Source: Gammaproteobacteria bacterium (lineage in GTDB: Bacteria > Pseudomonadota > Gammaproteobacteria > Chromatiales > Chromatiaceae). Taken from it: a DNA stretch of 64,000 nt. The stretch spans positions 153,045-217,044 of the forward strand of contig JAGRGY010000002.1 in the NCBI GenBank assembly GCA_020445255.1, read 5' to 3'. A program made the position numbers and the translations under genes. Position 1 is the first letter of the stretch, and each line of letters begins with the position of its first letter. The notes beneath the pieces are model-generated. The model saw nothing but the letters and a program-made list of their open reading frames with translations, was not told where the DNA came from and searched no databases. Positions 16,673 to 24,196 of this stretch are shown here, piece after piece.

Positions 16673-19075
16673 CTATGGGATGGCGCCTCCCTCGTCATCC
16701 GCCTTGGCGTGGATCCAGGTAACGGCCGTGTCGAAGTCGTCACCCAGCTTCTTGCCCAGGTAGGTCTTGTCCGCAGCCTTCAGCGCCACGTTGTTTTCAT
16801 TCGATTCGTGGCATGCAGGACATTTCAGCGGCCCACGGCTGCCATCAGGGTTGTACTGCGGCGGCTGGTTGTAACTCGTCGTGTCGATGCGCGACGCGAC
16901 CGGGAACAGACCGTGAATGGACTGGTGACAGGCCTGGCAGGCCAGTCCCCCGTGCCCCTTCGAGTAGCGCATCGAGCTGTACTTGCCCGGCTGGTTGATC
17001 GGAAACGCAATCCCGCCCTGACCTTCCACAAACGGGGCGGCATGGCAGTCGGCGCAGTGAGGTACGCCTGGAGACAGCCAGTAATCCCGACCGTGCGTCG
17101 CCGCATCGTAGGGCACCGCCACCGCACCGTCGGCACCTTCGGGCAGCTTTAGCGAAGCGAGGTCGACCTTCGGATCGGCTGACAGGATGCTTACGTTGAC
17201 ATCGCCGTCCTCGTCCTTGTGCACCAGTGGCTTGCCGCCCGCGGTCGCAATGACCGCGATATCCGGTACGAGACGGTCGCGCGACCACACCCGGAGGATA
17301 TCCTTCATGTCTTCCTTCTTGGCCGAGAAGGTGCTCGGCGTCGTGCGCGGATCCATCCAGTTGTTGGTCAGCTCGTCGACGCTCATCCCCAGGGCTTTGG
17401 CGATCTCTGGCAGCGACTTGTCGCGCAGCGTCTCGCCATCCTGCGCGAAGGCATCGGTGATGTGATCCCGCTGGTACAGTTCCCTGCTCAGCTGGTTGTG
17501 GCAGTTGGTGCACCACAGGCCCTTGCCGTTCTCGCCGTTGCCGATCTTAGAGACATTGGCCTGCAGCCACTCACCGATCGCGTTGAGGTGCTCGGGCGTC
17601 TCCGCCCCATCCTTGTCCTTGCCCGGATTGGAATGCACGTCGCGCCCGACGTAGCAGCCGCCTTTGGAATTGCGGTTGTCGCCGTCGGCATTGGTATTGT
17701 GGCCATCCGCCGTGATCGGGTAATCGTCAAGCGTGTGGTCCTCGCGGTGGGCCGGATGACAACCCTGGCACGCGCCGGTGCGTCCCTGCGAATCGGACAT
17801 CGACCGCGTCGACAGGTGTGCGGTATGGATGGCCTGGCTGAGCGGCTCGATCACCTCGTCCGGATTTTTCGCCTTCTTGTCGACGTCGCCGACCTTCTTC
17901 GCGTTGATGACACCGATGACGTTGTCGGCGTGGCACTTCTGGCACAGCACCGGATCGCGGCCGAGGCGGTTCTCGCGACGGTTGCCGTCGTAGTTCTTGA
18001 GGAAATCGGTGCCGTGTTTTGCGTCATGCAGCTCGAGCACCGACACCGACGTCGCCTTGAGCCCGGCGATCCAGTCGTTGGCGCCGAGTCCTTTCCAGAA
18101 GGCCTTTTCGGCAATGTAGAGCGTGTGCTCCTTGCCGTTGGCGTTCTCGTTCGCGTGGCAATTCGAACAATTCGGCACGTCGATCGGATTGGTTCCGACA
18201 AAGGCGACGGGCTTGTCGGTATGGCTGTCGATGATCGGCTGGCCGCTGTCGGCATCAACCAGTTCCACGCGCGCCTCCTGGTACGGCGTGATGTCGGTCT
18301 CTACCAGATGCAGCGGGTTGCGGTTCGACACGTCGTCTTCGAACGGCGTCAGCGGCAGGCCGAGCGCCTCCCAGATCCCGGGATTGGTCAGCACGATCGG
18401 TACGTTGTCCAGCACGGGGCCTTTGGTGTACACGATCGTTCCGGTTTCCCCGGAGTATTTCAGGAAACCGTCATTCAGCGGCTGTCCGGTGGGACCCTGA
18501 TCGGTGCCGATCTTGAGCTCGTGCCCGACCCGCAGCTTCTCGCTGTCTTTGCTGGTGTTCTTCGGATTCGACCCTTCCAGGTCCTTGTAGATGTACAGGT
18601 GATCGAGGTAGGCGTTGGCGACGTTCTCGTCGTCTTCGTACTTGCCGTTGCCGTTCACATCATAGGGCACACGCCAGTAGAACAGCTTGGCGCCTTCCGA
18701 AAAACTGTTGTTGATGTGGCCGTAACGGAGCCGCATTCGCCGGTCATTCTCGTCGTCCACCAATATGGTCGGGTCCTTTTCGTCGGCACCCAGCAACGCC
18801 GGGAGCCCCTTCGCTCCGACGCCGGTGCGGACGACCTGGCTCTGAATCGAGTTGTACGGCGGCAGCACGCAGCAGTAGCTGAAATCGAAGCCGGTACAGT
18901 GCATGCCCAGTTCATAGTTGATCGTGATGTTGTAGTCGTTCTTCGGCTTTACGACCTCTGCCTGCACGACGCTGGAAAACGCCAGCGCGCCGAACAGGCC
19001 TGCACATGCCGATATCACCACGGCCCGGTGGCTGCGGATTGCGCCCCGGCTGTTACCTCTCGCTGCTTCTGTCAT
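16673..19075 (-). CDS. exported seven-haem cytochrome c
   Basis: An 800-residue protein with a signal peptide (residues 1-39, cleaved after V-Q-A). It has seven C-x-x-C-H haem motifs, at about residues 303, 378, 436, 522, 674, 713 and 752. The haem-free N-terminal 300 residues carry a Cys cluster (M-H-C-T-G-F-D-F-S-Y-C-C, 59-69) and a near-perfect EF-hand-type calcium loop (D-V-N-G-N-G-K-Y-E-D-D-E, 139-150). Further Asp/Asn/Gly-rich loops lie near 456-472 and 620-626. There is no C-terminal anchor or lipobox, so it is periplasmic or secreted. A GGGGGAG ribosome site precedes the ATG. It is not recognisable as MtrC/OmcA. Probable role: long-range electron transfer. Confidence 0.9.
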   Translation of the reverse strand: MTEAARGNSRGAIRSHRAVVISACAGLFGALAFSSVVQAEVVKPKNDYNITINYELGMHCTGFDFSYCCVLPPYNSIQSQVVRTGVGAKGLPALLGADEKDPTILVDDENDRRMRLRYGHINNSFSEGAKLFYWRVPYDVNGNGKYEDDENVANAYLDHLYIYKDLEGSNPKNTSKDSEKLRVGHELKIGTDQGPTGQPLNDGFLKYSGETGTIVYTKGPVLDNVPIVLTNPGIWEALGLPLTPFEDDVSNRNPLHLVETDITPYQEARVELVDADSGQPIIDSHTDKPVAFVGTNPIDVPNCSNCHANENANGKEHTLYIAEKAFWKGLGANDWIAGLKATSVSVLELHDAKHGTDFLKNYDGNRRENRLGRDPVLCQKCHADNVIGVINAKKVGDVDKKAKNPDEVIEPLSQAIHTAHLSTRSMSDSQGRTGACQGCHPAHREDHTLDDYPITADGHNTNADGDNRNSKGGCYVGRDVHSNPGKDKDGAETPEHLNAIGEWLQANVSKIGNGENGKGLWCTNCHNQLSRELYQRDHITDAFAQDGETLRDKSLPEIAKALGMSVDELTNNWMDPRTTPSTFSAKKEDMKDILRVWSRDRLVPDIAVIATAGGKPLVHKDEDGDVNVSILSADPKVDLASLKLPEGADGAVAVPYDAATHGRDYWLSPGVPHCADCHAAPFVEGQGGIAFPINQPGKYSSMRYSKGHGGLACQACHQSIHGLFPVASRIDTTSYNQPPQYNPDGSRGPLKCPACHESNENNVALKAADKTYLGKKLGDDFDTAVTWIHAKADDEGGAIP

Positions 19076-20188
19076 GAATGCTCCCCCTTGCTTTTCTGTT
19101 TGTCAGTAACGCCAGTAACTCGGCCCGACAGGCCGGCGTCAGATTCCCGATAACCCTACCGACCGGCACGGGTGCTCGGCTCATACCCACGTCCATGGGA
19201 AATTGGCAGGCACCAGGCCCTGCGACGCAACAGCGGCACAAACCGGTGGTTGCCTTGTTGTACGGGTCCCGCCAGGACCGGTCGAACCAATAGCCGGTTC
19301 AAGACGCGGGCGATTCCGCCGGCACGTCAACCGGCACCGCAGGCTCTCCCCCAGCAATTTCAACGCCAACACTGTTTTTTTTATTGAACAATGAGTTATG
19401 TGTAACTCTCCGCGGCTTCATCGTTGCGCTGTCGCAACACAGAAACGCATTTTTTTGCCGTGGCCTGGCCCTCGCAGGTCCGTTGCTCGGGATACCTGAA
19501 CGCACTTCCGCGCAACGTTCGAGGTACTGAATGTTGGAACCACATGTCCGCAACCCCATGAAAGACGATAGGATTGACGCGGGCACGCTTCAGGTACGGC
19601 TTGTGTCTGCCACGAGGATTCTAGGTGGCTTGTTTGCACCGGGTGTTAAGGGAACGTTAAGGGGACGCGTGCCGTATCTACTGTTGCAACGATGCGGCAA
19701 CGAGCCGGTACCTGAGGAGTCCGCAGACAAGGGGCAACGTGGGTTGTTCAAGGTAGGACGCAGCACCGTAGGGTCCGCTCTCTACATCCCGGGCATCCCC
19801 TGGCGAAAGCGCTGAATCCCGAGGCGGTCGACGCTCCCCGCCCGCCAGTCGGTTCGCTGTGTGACGACGTCGACCCAAGGCCCCCTGCAGCGCGAACGCG
19901 TCAAACCCGATCCTGGCGGACATAGCGGGGCAATCACTTCATCATTGCAAGCGGTTTTCAGGCCTGCCGGGTGTCATGGACCGGGTACAACCAGGTTCCG
20001 GATGAGCCGCTTGAGGCGCTGTCCGGGTTTATCTACGCCACCCGGACACGGACCGACACAAGGTGCGTCATGAATTTTCTGACCGTGCGCTTGGCCAGAT
20101 GAAGAAACGATTTCACGACATTGCACCGCGCCGCCGCTGCAACAAGGGCGACCGGTGCGTTGATCCGAAACAAGGTGGATACACCAGG
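19076..20188. other. 1.1-kb region without a convincing gene
   Basis: This stretch separates the cytochrome gene (minus strand) from the thioredoxin gene (plus strand) and must hold both promoters. Short open frames at 19531-19815 and 19861-20073 lack ribosome sites and have unnatural composition. An AT-rich patch at about 19365-19460 (runs of T) stands out in the GC-rich background. No RNA gene, repeat or known operator was recognised. Confidence 0.6.
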
Positions 20189-20722
20189 ATGTATCAGCTG
20201 ACCGCTTTTCGATGCGCCGCATTGTTCTTGCTGATCGGCGGAATTGCACCGTCGATCGAACGGGCATACGCAATATCGGAATCGCGACCCGAGGTCAGCG
20301 GAGAACAGACGGCACCCCCATTGATCCTCCCCGACCTCGAAGGTCGGCAGCGCAGTCTCGACGAATGGCGTGGCAAGGTGTTGCTGGTGAACTTCTGGGC
20401 CAGCTGGTGTGCACCCTGCCAGGCCGAGATTCCACGGTTGGTGAGGATGCAGCAACGATACGGCGACAAGGGGTTTCAGGTCGTTGGAGTGGGTATCGAT
20501 ACCGCGCGCCCGCTGGCAAATGTTCGTCGCAGCCTGGGGATCAACTACCCGATACTGGTGCTCGACCCGGATCGCGCTGGGCCACTTTTGCGCCTCTGGG
20601 GAAATGCCGCACGCTATGTGCCGTATTCGGTGCTTGTCGACAGGGACAATCGGGTCGTCTACCGCCAGTCCGGCGAAGTGGAGGACACGGTATTCGCGGA
20701 TTTCATCTCGCCGCGTTTGTAG
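20189..20722 (+). CDS. TlpA/ResA-like exported thioredoxin
   Basis: A 177-residue protein with an N-terminal signal or anchor (M-Y-Q-L-T-A-F-R-C-A-A-L-F-L-L-I) and a thioredoxin domain. The redox motif W-C-A-P-C lies in F-W-A-S-W-C-A-P-C-Q-A-E-I-P, with the TlpA-specific G-V-G-I-D insertion and the cis-Pro V-P-Y-S-V-L-V-D. The ATG at 20189 is preferred over 20063 because it starts the signal sequence and follows AAGGTGG. Members reduce thiols in the periplasm, including apocytochrome c, so it could serve the adjacent multihaem cytochrome (inference from neighbourhood only; the genes diverge). Confidence 0.87.
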   Translation: MYQLTAFRCAALFLLIGGIAPSIERAYAISESRPEVSGEQTAPPLILPDLEGRQRSLDEWRGKVLLVNFWASWCAPCQAEIPRLVRMQQRYGDKGFQVVGVGIDTARPLANVRRSLGINYPILVLDPDRAGPLLRLWGNAARYVPYSVLVDRDNRVVYRQSGEVEDTVFADFISPRL

Positions 20723-20764
20723 CATCCGACCGGCTGTCGGAGCTGACGAGCTCGCGGCCGATGA

Positions 20765-21148
20765 GGTATCGACGGCAACAATTGCCTGCCATCCTCGAGC
20801 AACCTGGTCGCGGCGCTCGCGACCCGCGTGGTTGCGATCGCCGAGGTCGCCGGAGAAGATCACGTGCTGCGCCGCGTCACAGTGACCGACACGGCAGTCG
20901 ACCCACGCCGAACCCGAGGGTGTGCCCGGCGCGCTGGAAGCGGATCGCGAGTGTCTTGTCGCCTTGCGTTTCGGTCGTCTGCCACTGGCCGAACGGCAGC
21001 GGCAGGATCATGCGTTCGCACCCTTGCCGGAAGTCTCCGCGCCCTGAAACAGGCCGCAGTTAATCAGGATCGCATCGTCGGCGCTCGGCCGCAGCTCATG
21101 GCCGGAACCGGTAACGCCACCTACGGCGCCGTGAAGGGGGATTTCCAT
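20765..21148 (-). pseudogene. remnant of a second MBL/beta-CASP ribonuclease gene
   Basis: Read on the minus strand from ATG at 21148, the sequence reproduces the N-terminus of the intact ribonuclease at 13023-14423 (M-E-I-x-x-H-G-A-V-G-G-V-T-G-S, then L-F-Q-G-A-E-T-S-G-K-G-A-N-A) and stops at TGA. The frame then resumes at the E-R-M-I-x-P-L-P-F-G-Q-W-Q-T segment, skipping about 235 bases that include the zinc motif. A frameshift follows within G-H-T-L-G-S-A-W, and a second deletion joins F-S-G-D-L-G directly to D-R-N-H-x-G-R-E-R-R. Similarity fades near 20765. It cannot be functional. Confidence 0.88.
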
Positions 21149-21390
21149 CTGCGTTCACTTGCATCCGTGTGATCGTACGACGCGGATTTAACCGCAGAAC
21201 GCCGTGAATTGCCGGGACCATGGGTGGCTTTCAGCCATGAGCTGTCGCCGGGTGGCGCCTGATCGGGTTCCGGTCGGCCTATACTCCCGGTGGCCATGGT
21301 TGCGCCAGCCGCAGGGTCTTACACCGGACCGATCACGCATATTCGCCATGGCCTCCCGGGTTGGCAACTACAACTATTTGGAGAGTCCAC

Positions 21391-21681
21391 ATGACAACGT
21401 TCGTCAGTCTCATAAATCTGACCGATCAAGGCATTCGGAACGTCAAAGAATCCCCACACCGTTTCGAGGCATTCAAGGAAATGGCCGCCAAACATGGGCT
21501 AGCGGTCAAGTCCGTGTACTACACGGTTGGCCAGTTCGACATGATCGTGATAATCGAAGGTAGTGAACAATCGGCCATCGCGTCGCTGTTGGCCACCAAT
21601 GCATTGGGGAACATCCGGTCTCAAACGATGCTTGCCTACTCGGTCGACGAAATGAAACACATAACCGCGATGATGCCTTAG
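21391..21681 (+). CDS. GYD domain protein
   Basis: A 96-residue ferredoxin-fold protein of the GYD family (function unknown). The N-terminal T-T-F-V-S-L-I-N-L-T-D-Q-G-I strand-helix and the central V-Y-Y-T-V-G-Q-F-D-M-I-V-I-I-E-G motif are typical, as is the alanine-rich helix that follows. Start chosen at 21391 because TTGGAGAG precedes it and GYD proteins begin here; the frame is open to 21361. It stands alone inside the accessory island. Confidence 0.88.
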   Translation: MTTFVSLINLTDQGIRNVKESPHRFEAFKEMAAKHGLAVKSVYYTVGQFDMIVIIEGSEQSAIASLLATNALGNIRSQTMLAYSVDEMKHITAMMP

Positions 21682-21904
21682 TCATTTCGCAGATCGCGGG
21701 AATCCTGTCACTTCCCTGCCGAGCGAAGGGACTCAATTGCGCCGGCGGGCCGCCTGCTATTGGCCGCCAAGCCAACGAGCCGCCTATGAAGCGGCTTCTA
21801 CGTCTTTTCCCGGCCACTAGCTGACGATAGCGACAATCGATCAGCAAATTCCAAAAGCTAAAATTGGGGACGTTCCAAATCCCGATTGTCGACCAGCAAC
21901 TGTC
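21682..21904. other. intergenic sequence with mobile-element-like scars
   Basis: No gene is visible. Around 21860-21910 occur TTGGGGACGTTCC and GGGACCTGACCCC strings of the kind commonly seen beside REP-associated or IS91-type elements in proteobacteria, but no complete repeat could be delimited. Confidence 0.35.
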
Positions 21905-22105
21905 GTGATTCGGGACCTGACCCCCGCTTCCGCCATAACCTACCGCATTGCCGTTGGGGGTGAGCCGCAGGCGGGGCGCAAGGTATTCACGCTGCAGACG
22001 CTGCCGGCGATTGATGAGCCCTTCGATGCCGGGGTCGGCTAGGTCGCAGAGTTCTCCCTTCACGCCGGTGTAGCGGCGCGGGCGGATCAACGCCAGAAAC
22101 TCGAG
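21905..22105 (+). pseudogene. IS91-family transposase fragment
   Basis: The plus-strand frame containing 22040 reads T-Y-R-I-A-V-G, then A-G-R-K-V-F-T-L-Q-T-L-P-A-I-D-E-P-F, a TAG at 22040, then V-A-E-F-S-L-H-A-G-V-A-A-R-A-D-Q-R and K-L-E-R-L-C-R. These are the conserved F-S-L-H-A-G-V and K-L-E-R-L-C-R-Y-I segments of IS91/ISCR transposases. Similarity ends after I-G-R near 22105. The Y1/Y2 catalytic and zinc regions are missing and the frame carries an internal stop. No element ends were found. Confidence 0.8.
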
Positions 22106-22327
22106 CGGTTGTGTCGGTGTATTGGTCGGGACGGCTACTTCGGAAAAGCGCCTATTGCGGACGCCGTCGGGAAAGCCGGCGTGCCTGGCCGACGGCAGAT
22201 TCCTGGACCGTCCAAGCGAGACTGCCCGCTGCGAGCGAGCCAACAAACAGGTTGCTTGTTTATACTGCCTAGACACTTATGTCGCTCCATACAGAGTGAA
22301 ACTATGGAAAAACACGGAGTTCGATAA

Positions 22328-22969
22328 TTGACTGTTCCTGCACAGCCCAAGGTCTACCACATCGTGCATGTGGATCGGCTGCCATCGATTATTGCGAGCA
22401 ATGGTCTTTTCTGTGATGCGGAAATGGCAGAACGTGCTGGGCTCGGCACCACTATCGGCATGAGCAGCATCAAAGCAAGGCGGCTGAATGAGCTAACTTT
22501 GGATAGTCATCCTGGGTTGTATGTTGGCGAGTGTGTGCCTTTCTACTTCTGCCCTCGTTCCATCATGCTTTATTTGATCTATCAGGCGAACCACCCGGAG
22601 CTGAGCTATCGTGGCGGACAAGGGCCGATCGTGCATCTGGAATTCGACCTGCAAGCTGCTGCCCAGTGGGCGGAGGCGAACGGCAGACGGTGGGCATTTA
22701 CGCTGTCGAACGCAGGGTCGCGATTTTTCGAGGATCGTTGTGACTTATCCCAGTTGCATGAAATTGAGTGGGATGCGGTTCAAGCGAGGAATTGGGCATC
22801 TTGCAAAGAAGGAAAGCAGGCAGAATTCCTTGTTGAAACAAGCTTTCCTTGGGAATTAGTCGAACGCGTCGGCGTGCTCAGCAATACGACTTATCACCAG
22901 GCGGCACATGCGATAACCGCGCATGTCCACAAACCAATATTAGAAATAAGAGCCGACTGGTATTACTGA
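22328..22969 (+). CDS. darT: DarT-type ssDNA thymidine ADP-ribosyltransferase toxin
   Basis: A 213-residue protein of the DarT (DUF4433) family. It uses NAD to ADP-ribosylate thymidines in single-stranded DNA, blocking replication of the host or infecting phage. Family features are the N-terminal Y-H-I-V-H-V-D-R-L-P-S-I-I, the L-Y-V-G-E-C-V-P-F-Y-F-C-P-R-S-I-M-L-Y NAD-binding region and the catalytic glutamate in Q-A-E-F-L-V. The start is TTG at 22328, because the upstream ATG frame ends at 22326 and GGAG lies 10 bases before TTG. It lies 13 bases from its antitoxin, and both are visibly more AT-rich than the flanks. Confidence 0.93.
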   Translation: MTVPAQPKVYHIVHVDRLPSIIASNGLFCDAEMAERAGLGTTIGMSSIKARRLNELTLDSHPGLYVGECVPFYFCPRSIMLYLIYQANHPELSYRGGQGPIVHLEFDLQAAAQWAEANGRRWAFTLSNAGSRFFEDRCDLSQLHEIEWDAVQARNWASCKEGKQAEFLVETSFPWELVERVGVLSNTTYHQAAHAITAHVHKPILEIRADWYY

Positions 22970-22982
22970 TGAGGGTTACAAA

Positions 22983-24026
22983 ATGATCGAATACAAGGTA
23001 GGCAATATCCTCACTGAGGATGCCGAGGCCATTATCAATACGGTCAACTGTGTCGGGGTGATGGGGCGTGGCATTGCGCTCCAGTTCAAGAAGGCTTTCC
23101 CAGAGAACTTCACGGCCTATGCTTCCGCCTGTAAGCGCGAAGAGGTGCAGCCGGGGCACATGTTTGTCTATGACATGGGTGGCCTCACCCATCCGCGCTA
23201 TATCGTTAACTTCCCCACCAAGCGCCATTGGCGTGGGAAAAGCCGCATGGCGGATATAGAGTCGGGCCTGTCGGCTCTGGTCAGCGAGATCCGCGATCGT
23301 GGCATCCAGTCTATCGCGATTCCGCCCCTCGGCAGTGGACTGGGCGGCCTGGAATGGTCAGAGGTGCGCACGCGCATAGAACAGGCAATGGCCGGGCTCG
23401 AGGGTGTGCGGGTCATTGTTTTTGAGCCCAAGGGTGCGCCAGCGGCAGAGAAGATGGTACGGAATCGCGAGGTGCCGAATATGACGCCGGGCCGGGCGGC
23501 ATTGGTCGAGTTGATGCACCGCTACCTTGGTGGATTACTCGATCCCTTTGTCACCTTGCTGGAGGTGCATAAGCTCATGTACTTCATGCAGGAAGCGGAA
23601 CAGCCATTACGACTCAGATTCAAGCAGGCCCACTATGGTCCTTATGCAGAGAACCTGAGTCATGTGCTAAATGCCATTGAGGGGCACATGGTATCCGGTT
23701 ACGCCGATGGAGGTGACGCTCCTGACAAGCCTCTGAAACTTGTGCCGGGGGCCATAGTTGAGGCCTCAGCTTTTCTCGAAAAGAATGTAGAGACGCGAGC
23801 CCGCTTCGACCGTGTCACCAAGCTTGTGGAGGGCTTCGAGTCACCTTTCGGGTTGGAATTGTTGGCGACGGTGCATTGGGTGATGAAGCACGAGAACACT
23901 CGTTCGCTGGATGAGGTGGTTCAGCGTGTCCACGCTTGGAATACCCATAAAAAGCAGTTTAGTCCGCGCCAGATTGGCTTGGCGATGGATGTGCTGTCGA
24001 AGCAAGGTTGGGTGGCAACTCGCTAA
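22983..24026 (+). CDS. darG: DarG-type macrodomain antitoxin
   Basis: A 347-residue antitoxin. The N-terminal macrodomain (about residues 1-155) has N-T-V-N-C-V-G-V-M-G-R-G-I-A and I-P-P-L-G-S-G-L-G-G-L-E-W, the ADP-ribose-binding loops that remove ADP-ribose from thymidine. The C-terminal domain (about 170-345; L-M-H-R-Y-L, H-K-L-M-Y-F-M-Q, H-Y-G-P-Y-A-E-N-L) is the DarG region known to bind and block DarT. Both domains look intact. It lies directly downstream of darT, the canonical order, and ends 170 bases before the convergent ileS stop. Confidence 0.94.
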   Translation: MIEYKVGNILTEDAEAIINTVNCVGVMGRGIALQFKKAFPENFTAYASACKREEVQPGHMFVYDMGGLTHPRYIVNFPTKRHWRGKSRMADIESGLSALVSEIRDRGIQSIAIPPLGSGLGGLEWSEVRTRIEQAMAGLEGVRVIVFEPKGAPAAEKMVRNREVPNMTPGRAALVELMHRYLGGLLDPFVTLLEVHKLMYFMQEAEQPLRLRFKQAHYGPYAENLSHVLNAIEGHMVSGYADGGDAPDKPLKLVPGAIVEASAFLEKNVETRARFDRVTKLVEGFESPFGLELLATVHWVMKHENTRSLDEVVQRVHAWNTHKKQFSPRQIGLAMDVLSKQGWVATR

Positions 24027-24196
24027 GGATACGTGGGTAGGTAATGGATAAGTACTATAGATGTCCGCGAATACGCGCTCGAATATACGTGGCGATTGGA
24101 TCTTCTCGGGGCCGGGTGTCCGCTATGCGTCCGATTCGGTGGGCGGATAAGAGAACCGCCAATGTCCGTTTCGGTCGCAAAGCAGACAGAAACCCA

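Noticed and set aside
19531..20073. Short plus-strand open frames in the gap after the cytochrome gene
   Set aside because: No ribosome sites, no recognisable domain, codon use not gene-like.
20033..20863. Minus-strand open frame across the TlpA-like gene
   Set aside because: Its first residues (F-S-G-D-L-G-D-R-N-H) come from the ribonuclease pseudogene; the rest is antisense to the thioredoxin gene.
21506..22276. Minus-strand open frame opposite the IS91 fragment
   Set aside because: Antisense of the GYD gene and the transposase remnant; composition is not protein-like.
24162..24192. Imperfect hairpin GTCCGTTT...AAAGCAGAC between darG and ileS
   Set aside because: Resembles dispersed REP-like sequences and could be a weak bidirectional terminator, but there is only one imperfect copy in the window and no U tract.
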